Source: CAKOSP01 sp964369625 | Lineage (GTDB): Bacteria; Bacillota_I; Bacilli_A; RF39; UBA660 | Assembly (NCBI GenBank): GCA_964369625.1 | Contig: CAYJFC010000006.1 | Location: 1-51,635, forward strand | Direction: 5' to 3' | DNA length: 51,635 nt | In this document: positions 43,113 to 51,190 of the stretch, piece after piece | Layout: each line of letters starts with the position of its first letter | Numbering within the stretch: position 1 is the stretch's first letter | Translations under genes and position numbers: made by a program | The notes under the pieces: model-generated | What the model saw: only the letters and a program-made list of their open reading frames with translations | Database searches by the model: none | What the model was told of the DNA's origin: nothing

Positions 43113-45509
43113 TTATTTCACCACTATATTTACTATTTTTCCAGGAATCACTATTTCCTTTATTATTTCAGAATCATTAGTATATTTAACTATACATTCA
43201 TCTTCATATACAATTTTTAAAATTTCTTCTTTTGTCATATTTTTATTTATAGATATAGTACTTCTTAACTTACCATTTACTTGTACCCCTATTTTGATAA
43301 CATCATCCACTGTTTTTTCTTCGTCATATATCGGCCATGAACTTTGAGCTAAATGAATATTATTGCCTATAAATTCGTTTAACTCTTCTGTTGTATGAGG
43401 CGCAATAGGATGTAATAATGTTAATAACGTTTCATAATCTTTTTTAGTGATATTTTCCATTGCATCTAATTCATTAGTTAATATCATTAAACTTGACACA
43501 GCAGTATTATAACTCGTATTAAGTAAATCAAAAGTTACTTTTTTTATTGTTTTATGAATTAAAGTTTCCATGTTTTTTGAATAAACATTTTCACTATTTA
43601 CTTTTTCTTTTAACCTAATTACTTTATCTAAAAATCTTTTACAACCTTTTAAGCCATTATCATTCCATGCAGAATCTTTTTCATAATCACCTATAAATAA
43701 TTCATAACATCTAAGAGCATCTGCACCATAAATATCAATCATATCATCTGGATTTATTACATTTCCTTTACTTTTACTCATTTTTTCACCATTGGCACCT
43801 AAAATCATACCATGAGCTACTCTTTTGTTAAATGGCTCTTTGTAACTTACATATCCATGGTCATATAAAAATCTATGCCAAAATCTTGCATATAATAAAT
43901 GCCTTGTAGCATGTTCCATACCTCCATTGTAATAATCTACTGTGTTCCAGTATTTTAAGGCGTTTTTTGAAACAAACTCTTCATCATCAGCAGGATCCAT
44001 ATATCTTAAATAATACCAACTTGATCCTGCCCAGTTTGGCATTGTGTCAGTTTCTCTTTTAGCATTTTTACCACATTTAGGACATTTCGTATTTACCCAT
44101 GAATCAATATTAGCAAGAGGACTTTCACCATTATCTGTTGGCTCATAACTAGTAACCTCTGGAAGTAATACTGGTAAATCTTCAAAAGGTACTGGTACCC
44201 ATCCACAACAATCACAGTAAACCATCGGAATTGGTTCACCCCAAAATCTTTGTCTAGAAAAAATCCAATCTTGTAATTTGTAATTTGTTTTAGCTTTTCC
44301 TAAATTATTTTCTTCTAAGTATTCAAGCATTTTACTTATTGCTTCTTCTTTATTTAAATTATTTAAAAATTCTGAATTAATATGAAGTCCATCACCAGTA
44401 TACGCTTCTTTAGATATATCGCCACCTTCTATAACTTCAATAATTGGTATATTAAATTTTGTTGCAAATTCATAATCTCTTTCATCATGAGCTGGCACTG
44501 CCATAATTGCTCCTGTACCATAATTATTTAGCACATAATCAGATATCCAAACTTCAACTTTCTCATTATTAACTGGATTAATACACTCTATTCCATCAAG
44601 CTTTATTCCTGTTTTTTCACGAGTTGCATCTGTTCTTTCTATTTCAGATTTTTCTTTGGCTAGGCTTTGATATTTTTTCACTTCATCAATATTTTTAATA
44701 TTGTTTTTATATTTTTCGATATATTTGTGCTCTGGTGAAATAACCATAAATGTTGCACCAAATAAAGTATCTGCTCTTGTAGTAAATACTTTTATAAAAT
44801 CATCTTCACCATTTATTTTAAATTTAACTTCTGCTCCAGTAGATTTACCAATCCAATTAATTTGAGCAGTTTTAATTCTAGGCGCAAAATTTGTTTCATC
44901 TAATCCATCTATTAATTTATCTGCATATTCACTCATTTTTAATATCCACTGTTCTTTTTCTTTTTTTACAACAGAGTTACCACATCTTTCACAAACATTA
45001 CCTTCAGCTTCTTCATTTGATAGACCTATTTTACAGTTCGGACACCAATTAATTTCTTTTTTCTCTTTATAAGCCATATTATGTTCAACAAATTTTAAAA
45101 ATTGCCATTGCGTCCATTTATAATATTCAGGGTCAGTTGTAGAAAATTCTCTTGACCAATCAAATGACAATCCTACTTTTTCAAGTTGCGCTTTAAAAAC
45201 TTTAACATTTTCTTTTACAGCAATTTTTGGATGTACTTTATTTTTTATTGCATACTGCTCTGCTGGCAAACCGAAAGCATCCCATCCCATTGGAAATAAC
45301 ACATTATATCCTTGCATTCTTTTCATTCTTGCCATTGAGTCAAGTGCACTATAACTTTTTACATGACCAACATGTAGCCCTGCTCCTGATGGATAAGGAA
45401 ATTCTACTAAAATATAATATTTTTCTTTATCACTATTATTTTGGGCTTCAAAATATTTATTTTCTTTCCATATTTTTTGCCATTTTAATTCATTTTCTTT
45501 AAATTCCAT
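43113..45509 (-). CDS. leuS: Leucine-tRNA ligase
   Basis: A 798-residue class I synthetase of normal bacterial length. HIGH motif YPSGAGLHVGH (about 37-47), zinc-site cysteines in WCPNCKIGLSNEE and CERCG, the editing domain with the TTRADTLFGATFMVIS region, a second zinc pair near CDCCGW/KCPKCG, and KMSKSKGN. The C-terminal VQVNGKLRSTI block is present. The upstream membrane protein gene ends one base before it, and both lie behind a T-box with a CUU (Leu) specifier. It charges tRNA-Leu. Confidence 0.98.
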   Translation of the reverse strand: MEFKENELKWQKIWKENKYFEAQNNSDKEKYYILVEFPYPSGAGLHVGHVKSYSALDSMARMKRMQGYNVLFPMGWDAFGLPAEQYAIKNKVHPKIAVKENVKVFKAQLEKVGLSFDWSREFSTTDPEYYKWTQWQFLKFVEHNMAYKEKKEINWCPNCKIGLSNEEAEGNVCERCGNSVVKKEKEQWILKMSEYADKLIDGLDETNFAPRIKTAQINWIGKSTGAEVKFKINGEDDFIKVFTTRADTLFGATFMVISPEHKYIEKYKNNIKNIDEVKKYQSLAKEKSEIERTDATREKTGIKLDGIECINPVNNEKVEVWISDYVLNNYGTGAIMAVPAHDERDYEFATKFNIPIIEVIEGGDISKEAYTGDGLHINSEFLNNLNKEEAISKMLEYLEENNLGKAKTNYKLQDWIFSRQRFWGEPIPMVYCDCCGWVPVPFEDLPVLLPEVTSYEPTDNGESPLANIDSWVNTKCPKCGKNAKRETDTMPNWAGSSWYYLRYMDPADDEEFVSKNALKYWNTVDYYNGGMEHATRHLLYARFWHRFLYDHGYVSYKEPFNKRVAHGMILGANGEKMSKSKGNVINPDDMIDIYGADALRCYELFIGDYEKDSAWNDNGLKGCKRFLDKVIRLKEKVNSENVYSKNMETLIHKTIKKVTFDLLNTSYNTAVSSLMILTNELDAMENITKKDYETLLTLLHPIAPHTTEELNEFIGNNIHLAQSSWPIYDEEKTVDDVIKIGVQVNGKLRSTISINKNMTKEEILKIVYEDECIVKYTNDSEIIKEIVIPGKIVNIVVK

Positions 45510-45510
45510 A

Positions 45511-45900
45511 TTAATCCATACCTCTTTTCACTAAATATCTTCCGAATAATTCATACATTGAATATATTAAACCTATTAATAACACAAAACCTATTAACAT
45601 TTGCCATATCATATCTAGTGGCAAAAACGAAATCACACAAGATACAAAACTTATGATTAAAGCATTAATAGTTGCTATATATAGCAAAACCCATTTAACA
45701 TATAATTTTTCTTTTATTAATTTAAATTTAAATGTTAAATATTCAATTTCCATTATTGTAATATTTTTCTTTTCTTTTTTTATTTTATTTTTACCTGTAA
45801 TTGTATTATATTTATTTTTTAGTATTAAAAAATAATCAACTAAAAATATTAAAATAAATATTGCCAGATAAAATAGTATATACCATTCTTGATTTTCCAT
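45511..45900 (-). CDS. Membrane protein of unknown function, first gene of the leuS operon
   Basis: A 129-residue protein starting MENQEWYILFYLAIF (ATG 45898-45900, AAGGAG at good distance); the longer open frame runs into the T-box. Three hydrophobic helices: residues 6-26, about 70-92 and 96-116. A basic cytoplasmic loop (KNKIKKEKKNITIMEIEYLTFKFKLIKEKLY) lies between the first two. The layout, one helix, a basic helical loop, then a helix pair, is reminiscent of YidC/EMC3-superfamily cores, but I have no sequence motif to prove it. It ends one base before leuS, so its expression follows leucyl-tRNA supply. Confidence 0.7.
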   Translation of the reverse strand: MENQEWYILFYLAIFILIFLVDYFLILKNKYNTITGKNKIKKEKKNITIMEIEYLTFKFKLIKEKLYVKWVLLYIATINALIISFVSCVISFLPLDMIWQMLIGFVLLIGLIYSMYELFGRYLVKRGMD

Positions 45901-45904
45901 ATTA

Positions 45905-46107
45905 ACAAACTCCTTAAAAAATAAAAAGGCAGTACCGAAAAGGACGAAATATTTCGTGGTACCACCTTTATTTAAACTCTCGTAATTTATAAGGGAATTA
46001 CCCCAACACATCCAAAAGTAAGTTCAAAATTCAATTTATGTTAATTCACACCAAACATTAACTCTCTATAATAATTTTTATTTTTACTACTCTTTTTTCT
46101 CTTGCTT
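45905..46107 (-). ncRNA. T-box leader of the membrane protein-leuS-uppS operon (Leu specifier)
   Basis: T-box core AAAGGTGGTACCACG at about 45955-45969 on the minus strand. The terminator (45912-45968) pairs GGTGGTACC with GGTACTGCC around a small internal hairpin and ends in TTTTTATTTTTT. The probable specifier CTT (46020-46022) is followed by ACTTTTGGA, matching the context of the asnB and thrS leaders. CUU decodes Leu, in agreement with leuS. Confidence 0.9.
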
Positions 46108-46113
46108 ATTTGT

Positions 46114-46142
46114 ATTATATTATATTTCAGCTGTATACTCAA
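46114..46142 (-). promoter_or_regulatory. SigA-type promoter of the leuS T-box transcript
   Basis: TTGAGT (46137-46142) and TATAAT (46114-46119) on the minus strand, 17-base spacer. The -35 box lies inside the last codons of the GH31 gene. Confidence 0.65.
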
Positions 46143-48522
46143 GTAAATTTAAAAACATATGCATAAACTTTGGATCTAATCCTTCTTTTTTTAACTTTCT
46201 AATTCCTATACGTTTTTTTCTAAGTGTTAAATCACTGAACATTATATTGCTAATTTTTTCTTTTAAATTAGTTTTTATTTTCAAATCACTAATGATAGAA
46301 TTTATATCTTCATTAATAATTCTTACTGCATCAATTTCTATATTTTTTCCTCGACAGTTGATAGTCAATTGCTTTGTTGTATCAACTTTATAAATTTTTA
46401 TTATAAAATCAGTATCCTCAAAATATGACTCTATATTATCTGTTATTTTATCACCGTTTATAAATAAATCTACATTTTCAGGCATTTTTGTATTTCTAAA
46501 TTTAATTATATAATTTCTAAATTCAGGAATTATTCCATTTGCACCTTCAAGTGGTCTTATAATAACTGTATAATTATTAGACATGTAATTATATTCAATT
46601 GATGTAATATGATATTTGCCTGATTTATAATTATTTGTTATTCCATCATCTTCATATAATTTATACGAATTAGACTTACCTGGAAATATATCAATTTCTA
46701 AATTTTCCGGATTGCTTAAATCATTTCTTTTTTTACCTAATATTGCCAAAGGTAATATTGCACCAGCTTTTACAAAAATTGGATAATCTTCATCTTTATA
46801 AAATGTTACATATCTTTTATTACCTAAAAATTTTTTTCCTGTTTTAAATTCATACCATGTTCCTTCAGGTAAAAAAATTCTTTCTACTGATCTATTCATA
46901 ATCACATTTTTTTGTTTTGTTATAGGTGAAATTATAATTTCTGACCCAAAGTAATACTCGTTTTTATATTTTGGTTCATCTATAAGCTCTGGCGTTTCAT
47001 AATAAAGTGGCCTGATTATCGGAATACCATTTTTATGATAATTGTAATTTTCTGAATATAAATATGGTAATAATTGATATCTAAAATGACAATATTCTTT
47101 AACTATAGCCATTGTTTTTATATCCCATAGCCAAGGTTCTCTTTTATAATAAGGTCCCCTTTGTGCACTAAATCTAAATACAGGACTAAATGTTGCAAAT
47201 TGTACATACCTTAAATATAAATCACTATCCTCTATTCCATCTTTAAATCCACCAACATCATGGCTCCACCAAGAAACCCCTATATTACTACTACTAGAAT
47301 TTATATATGGCAACATTTCTAAAGTTTTCCAATCAACTATTGTTTCACCTGAATATAATATAGCATTTTTATGACTTGTAATGTTACTATTTCTAGATAA
47401 AATAAAATTTCTTTTTGAAATATCTTTATTCATATGGCTAAACAAATAAAAATTTGTTAAATCAATATTTTTATTTCCGTCATTCCAATAAAAATCAACA
47501 TTATAGCTTATTAATGGATTTATTAAATATTCTAAAAACATTATCATAAAATCTTTATTTAAAACATTATATGGAATGTTATTATTATTTTTATGATTTA
47601 AATGATTAGCAAACATATTAAATGTTGGCTCTAATCTTGATATACCTTCGGTTGGATCTAAATTTAATCCTAGTCTAATATTTTCTTCATGTAAATGATT
47701 AATATATCCACTAGGTTCTGGAAATAATATACTATCGAATGTGTATCCCGATTTATATAAATTAATATTGCTATGATCTTTTATATGCCAAAATTCACTT
47801 AATAACAAAACTGAAAGTGGAATATCATGCCTTGAAAATAAATTAATCAAATTTTTAGTATCATTTGCAGAATAAACTCTATCCCTATTCCACCATATTC
47901 CTAAAGCGTATTTAGGCAAAAAAACTGGTAAACCTGTTAATTTAAAATAATCTGCTAAACATTTATCAAATTCCCTATTATATAAAAATAAATATATATC
48001 TATATTATCATCTGTTCTTTTTTCTAATTCTCCGTTTTGATGAATTATATATCCTTTTGAATCATCTATTGTTGCAAATCCATCTATCGAATATAGTCCT
48101 TTATTATATTTAATATTTTTGGGATCATCTAAATTTTTTACAGCAGCTGGATAATTTCTAGCCTCAGGGTGATTATAATACCAAATTTTATCAGTACCAT
48201 TTATTTTCACTTTTAAATTAGAATCTGGTGAAAAAGATGGGGCTTTAAAAGGTTTTTCTTTAGTATAAATCAAATTAAAAATACGACTTTTTATAGTTAA
48301 ATGTTTATCAGTATTTGTAACTTCTACGTTAGGTTTATCAAATTTACGATTGCTAACAACAGTAGTAGCTTCATCTAAAAATACTCCATTTTTTTTATAT
48401 TCTAATCTTATTAACCCTTCACTTAATATAGTGATGCGGTAATTTATACCAGTATAAACCATTTCCTCTAATGGTTTTATATTATTAACATCATATGTAA
48501 AATGGAGTCCTAAACTAGCCAT
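46120..48522 (-). CDS. Glycoside hydrolase family 31 (alpha-glucosidase/alpha-xylosidase type)
   Basis: An 800-residue cytoplasmic GH31 enzyme starting MASLGLHFTYDV (ATG 48520-48522; AAGGGTG upstream). Domains: N-terminal galactose-mutarotase-like beta domain (1-200), TIM barrel (about 205-540), beta domains, and a C-terminal extension after about 650. The nucleophile is Asp348 in VDFYWNDGN. At the acid/base position, where GH31 normally has Asp in a [SG]GD motif, the sequence reads YSGETIVDW, with Glu393. WSHDVGGF (about 414-421) is canonical. Members hydrolyse terminal alpha-glucosides or related sugars. No signal peptide, transporter or regulator is nearby, so the substrate is unknown. Confidence 0.9.
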   Translation of the reverse strand: MASLGLHFTYDVNNIKPLEEMVYTGINYRITILSEGLIRLEYKKNGVFLDEATTVVSNRKFDKPNVEVTNTDKHLTIKSRIFNLIYTKEKPFKAPSFSPDSNLKVKINGTDKIWYYNHPEARNYPAAVKNLDDPKNIKYNKGLYSIDGFATIDDSKGYIIHQNGELEKRTDDNIDIYLFLYNREFDKCLADYFKLTGLPVFLPKYALGIWWNRDRVYSANDTKNLINLFSRHDIPLSVLLLSEFWHIKDHSNINLYKSGYTFDSILFPEPSGYINHLHEENIRLGLNLDPTEGISRLEPTFNMFANHLNHKNNNNIPYNVLNKDFMIMFLEYLINPLISYNVDFYWNDGNKNIDLTNFYLFSHMNKDISKRNFILSRNSNITSHKNAILYSGETIVDWKTLEMLPYINSSSSNIGVSWWSHDVGGFKDGIEDSDLYLRYVQFATFSPVFRFSAQRGPYYKREPWLWDIKTMAIVKEYCHFRYQLLPYLYSENYNYHKNGIPIIRPLYYETPELIDEPKYKNEYYFGSEIIISPITKQKNVIMNRSVERIFLPEGTWYEFKTGKKFLGNKRYVTFYKDEDYPIFVKAGAILPLAILGKKRNDLSNPENLEIDIFPGKSNSYKLYEDDGITNNYKSGKYHITSIEYNYMSNNYTVIIRPLEGANGIIPEFRNYIIKFRNTKMPENVDLFINGDKITDNIESYFEDTDFIIKIYKVDTTKQLTINCRGKNIEIDAVRIINEDINSIISDLKIKTNLKEKISNIMFSDLTLRKKRIGIRKLKKEGLDPKFMHMFLNLLEYTAEI

Positions 48523-48581
48523 AATCATCACCCTTCTATAATATGAATTTTATCATATTATGTTGAAAATTACTATATTAA

Positions 48582-48610
48582 TTGCATAATTAACAATAAA
48601 AAAGTATAAT
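48582..48610 (+). promoter_or_regulatory. SigA-type promoter of murE
   Basis: TTGCAT (48582-48587) and TATAAT (48605-48610), 17-base spacer, about 20 bases before the ATG with CAAGGAGAAA between. Confidence 0.65.
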
Positions 48611-48629
48611 TATATCAAGGAGAAATATT

Positions 48630-49988
48630 ATGATAAAATACGAAACTGATTCTAGATTAATTCAGCAAGGGCAAATTTTTGTAGCCATTAAAGGAAACAC
48701 GGTCGATGGACATGATTATATTAATGACGCTATTAAAAATGGAGCAATTAAGATTATTTGTGAAAAAGATATAAATTCTACTGTCGATTATGAAATTGTA
48801 GATAGTTGTGATGAATATATAAAAGATAAACTTGTAGAAGAATATAGCAATAATTTACAAGATTTAAATATTTTAGGAGTTACTGGCACAAATGGTAAAA
48901 CAACTACTTGCTACTTAACATATCAAATGCTAAACTTATTAAACGTTAATGCAGCATATATTGGTACTATTGGTTTTTATCATAAAGATTTATTTATTGA
49001 ACTAAATAATACCACACCTGATATTTTAACTTTATATAAATTACTATATAAAGCAAAAGAAGATTTAAAATGTACTCATATTGTTATGGAAGTATCTTCC
49101 CATGCACTAGCTTTTGATAGATTGGCAGGCATTAAAATAAACACTGGTGCTTTTACAAATTTAACTCAGGATCATTTAGATTATCACAAAACAATGGAAA
49201 ATTATTTAAATGATAAATTAAAAATTATAGATTACATGGCTGAAAATGGTACATTTATAGTAAATAGTGATGATTTATATAGTAAATATTTTACTAATAA
49301 ATATCCAACTTCGCTTACATTAGGTAATAATGGAGATTATAAAATTAACAATTATGATATTACAGCTGCAATGATTAAACTAGATTTTGAGTTTGATAAT
49401 AATAATTATGATACGAATATAAATTTAACTAGTAAGTTTAACATATATAATTATTTAACTGCTTTAGCTTTAGTTAACAACTCTGGTTTTAGTATAAATG
49501 AAATACTAAATATTTCTAAAAATATAGTTCCTCCAAAAGGAAGATGTGAAACTATTTTAATTAATGGTGGATATGCTGTTGTAGATTATGCTCATACACC
49601 AGATGCTGTTGAAAAAGTTATAACTGCATATAATGAACTTAAAACAAAACGTGTTATTACTATAATCGGCTGTGGTGGGGACCGTGACCCTAATAAAAGA
49701 CCTATTATGGGTAAAGTCGCTTCTGATTTAAGTGATTATGTAATATTCACAAATGACAATCCTCGTACAGAAAACCCCGAAAATATTATGAAAGATATTT
49801 TAAAAGGAGTTACTAAAACTAATTATGAAGTTATATTTGATAGACCAGAAGCTATAAAAAAGGCAATTGATATAATGAATTCTGAAGATATAATTTTAAT
49901 TTTAGGCAAAGGACATGAAGATTATCAAATAATTGGTCATAAAAAGCATCACTTAGATGATGCTGAAGAAGTAAAAAAATGGATTTAA
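48630..49988 (+). CDS. murE: UDP-MurNAc-tripeptide synthetase MurE (meso-diaminopimelate type)
   Basis: A 452-residue Mur ligase adding the third stem residue to UDP-MurNAc-L-Ala-D-Glu. The N-terminal UDP-binding domain (DSRLIQQGQIFVAIKG) is followed by the ATP loop ILGVTGTNGKTTT (about 82-94), NLTQDHLDYH, and the C-terminal VVDYAHTPDAV and GCGGDRDPNKRPIMG. The specificity loop reads NDNPRTENP; DNPR is the signature of meso-DAP enzymes, whereas lysine enzymes carry a different sequence. It is a single-gene unit with its own promoter, and the last codons form part of its terminator. Other mur genes in the window are on the minus strand. Confidence 0.95.
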   Translation: MIKYETDSRLIQQGQIFVAIKGNTVDGHDYINDAIKNGAIKIICEKDINSTVDYEIVDSCDEYIKDKLVEEYSNNLQDLNILGVTGTNGKTTTCYLTYQMLNLLNVNAAYIGTIGFYHKDLFIELNNTTPDILTLYKLLYKAKEDLKCTHIVMEVSSHALAFDRLAGIKINTGAFTNLTQDHLDYHKTMENYLNDKLKIIDYMAENGTFIVNSDDLYSKYFTNKYPTSLTLGNNGDYKINNYDITAAMIKLDFEFDNNNYDTNINLTSKFNIYNYLTALALVNNSGFSINEILNISKNIVPPKGRCETILINGGYAVVDYAHTPDAVEKVITAYNELKTKRVITIIGCGGDRDPNKRPIMGKVASDLSDYVIFTNDNPRTENPENIMKDILKGVTKTNYEVIFDRPEAIKKAIDIMNSEDIILILGKGHEDYQIIGHKKHHLDDAEEVKKWI

Positions 49989-49999
49989 TGCCATTTTTT
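49974..49999 (+). terminator. Terminator of murE
   Basis: AAAAAATGG/CCATTTTTT around ATTTAATG, then a T run. The last four codons and TAA stop form the 5' arm and loop. Confidence 0.8.
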
Positions 50000-50019
50000 T
50001 TATTTTTTCTAAAAAACAC

Positions 50020-50049
50020 TTGATTTTCCCCGCTTGTTCATGCTATAAT
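50020..50049 (+). promoter_or_regulatory. SigA-type promoter of tRNA-Gly
   Basis: TTGATT (50020-50025) and TATAAT (50044-50049) with an 18-base spacer, eight bases before the mature tRNA 5' end. The spacer is unusually C-rich for this genome. Confidence 0.65.
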
Positions 50050-50057
50050 TATTTCAC

Positions 50058-50131
50058 GCGGATGTAGTTTAATGGTAGAACTTTAGCCTTCCAAGCTAAC
50101 CACGGGGGTTCGATTCCCCCTATCCGCTCCA
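50058..50131 (+). tRNA. tRNA-Gly (anticodon TCC)
   Basis: A complete cloverleaf: acceptor GCGGATG/TATCCGC, D arm with AATGGTAGA, anticodon stem TTAGC/GCTAA around loop CTTCCAA (anticodon TCC), T arm GGGGGTTCGATTCCCCC and discriminator T. The 3' CCA (50129-50131) is encoded. It decodes GGA and, by wobble, GGG. Its own promoter lies just upstream and a terminator ten bases downstream, so it is a single-tRNA transcript. Confidence 0.97.
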
Positions 50132-50139
50132 ATCAAAAA

Positions 50140-50168
50140 ACAACTGAGTTAATCTCAGTTTTTTTTAT
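50140..50168 (+). terminator. Terminator of tRNA-Gly
   Basis: AACTGAG/CTCAGTT around TTAAT followed by eight T. Confidence 0.85.
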
Positions 50169-50174
50169 GATTTA

Positions 50175-50193
50175 AGCGGATGGTTAGCTTGGA
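50175..50193 (-). repeat. Inverted tRNA-Gly fragment lacking the T-arm
   Basis: These 19 bases equal the reverse complement of the neighbouring tRNA-Gly in two collinear blocks: seven bases from the acceptor 3' strand and 12 bases from the anticodon loop and 3' stem (TCCAAGCTAACC, 50090-50101). The 20 bases that separate them in the tRNA, i.e. the T-arm with its flanks, are missing. Confidence 0.7.
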
Positions 50194-50225
50194 TATAATT
50201 CTTAAAACTAATAAATTTTTTTAAA

Positions 50226-50972
50226 TTAACACTCATTGTAAATACTTTCATACATTTTCATCAACATATAATCATCAAATATATTATACCATTTGATTTG
50301 AACTATATCTCTATTCGGTAAATATTTCGAATTATTATTTAAACATCTTGAAAAAGGTGAAATAAAAAGTGTAGATACATGAACTCCTGTACTTGTTTTT
50401 GATAAATGAAATTTTAATAAGTTTATCAATTCATTAGAAGTAAAAAACATAAAACTGTATATTGTTCCAACAAATAAACCGTCTATTTTTAATCTTTCAT
50501 CTTTACCGCCACATAATACAAATCTATTAACCGCTTTAATTAAAAATTTTTCATTATTTAATTCTTTATTAATGTCATCTATTTCTTTTTGATAAATTTC
50601 CTTAAATTCTCTAGAACTAAGTTTAACACCATTTTCATATCCGTAATGAAAATGCTTATATTTTTTTATTGTTGCATCACTAATTTTACATTCCTTTAAA
50701 AATTTTTCAAATGTAAATAATGATTCACAATGAAAAGAATTTTTAGATCCCATCTTAATACTAATATATTTTTTCACACCTTCTATTGATATAATAATGT
50801 CATGTTTAAATTTATTATAATCAACCCAAGATCTAACTACACTATCATAATTTAAGTTACCATATAATTTTTCTAAAAATTCGATATATTCGTAATTTAA
50901 TTCCTTTATTTTTTTATAATTCAAATAATTCGATATCTCTACTTCATTGAGCAAACCTTTGTTTAATGTCAT
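50226..50972 (-). CDS. Orphan protein with possible PD-(D/E)XK nuclease-like core
   Basis: A 248-residue cytoplasmic protein with AGGAGG before its ATG. A segment in the first third reads VDYNKFKHDIIISIEGVKKY, then ISIKMGSKNSFHCESLFTF. The Asp on one strand and xSxK on the next hairpin strand resemble the D-x(n)-(D/E)xK core of restriction-type nucleases, here with Ser in place of the second acidic residue. Similar ISIKxGxxNSVHxE stretches occur in mobile-element proteins, as I recall. The C-terminal half (VHVSTLFISPFSRCLNNN; YLPNRDIVQIKWYNIFDDY) has no known motif. No methyltransferase or recombinase is next to it. It sits 3' of a tRNA gene, a typical accessory site. Confidence 0.5.
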   Translation of the reverse strand: MTLNKGLLNEVEISNYLNYKKIKELNYEYIEFLEKLYGNLNYDSVVRSWVDYNKFKHDIIISIEGVKKYISIKMGSKNSFHCESLFTFEKFLKECKISDATIKKYKHFHYGYENGVKLSSREFKEIYQKEIDDINKELNNEKFLIKAVNRFVLCGGKDERLKIDGLFVGTIYSFMFFTSNELINLLKFHLSKTSTGVHVSTLFISPFSRCLNNNSKYLPNRDIVQIKWYNIFDDYMLMKMYESIYNEC

Positions 50973-51190
50973 TTATTCCTCCTATAAATATATATACCTT
51001 TAAATATAATATTTCCTTTTTTATTATTAATAATTTTTAATATTTTGATAGTTATAAGTTTTTCACAAAATGTTTTTTCAATAACAAATTTTATATATAT
51101 ATCAATAAGTAAGATTAAATATTATATATACTACACTTTTATAATAAACACTTCTTTAAATACATCATATTATATTTTAGGGGTGAAAAA
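50973..51190. other. AT-rich intergenic region between divergent genes
   Basis: No gene found. It must hold the promoters of the orphan gene (minus) and the collagen-like gene (plus). CATATTATA (51166-51174) fits the SigK-type -10 pattern CATANNNTA with AC 16 bases upstream, but it lies almost on the ribosome site, so it is a weak candidate. Confidence 0.4.
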
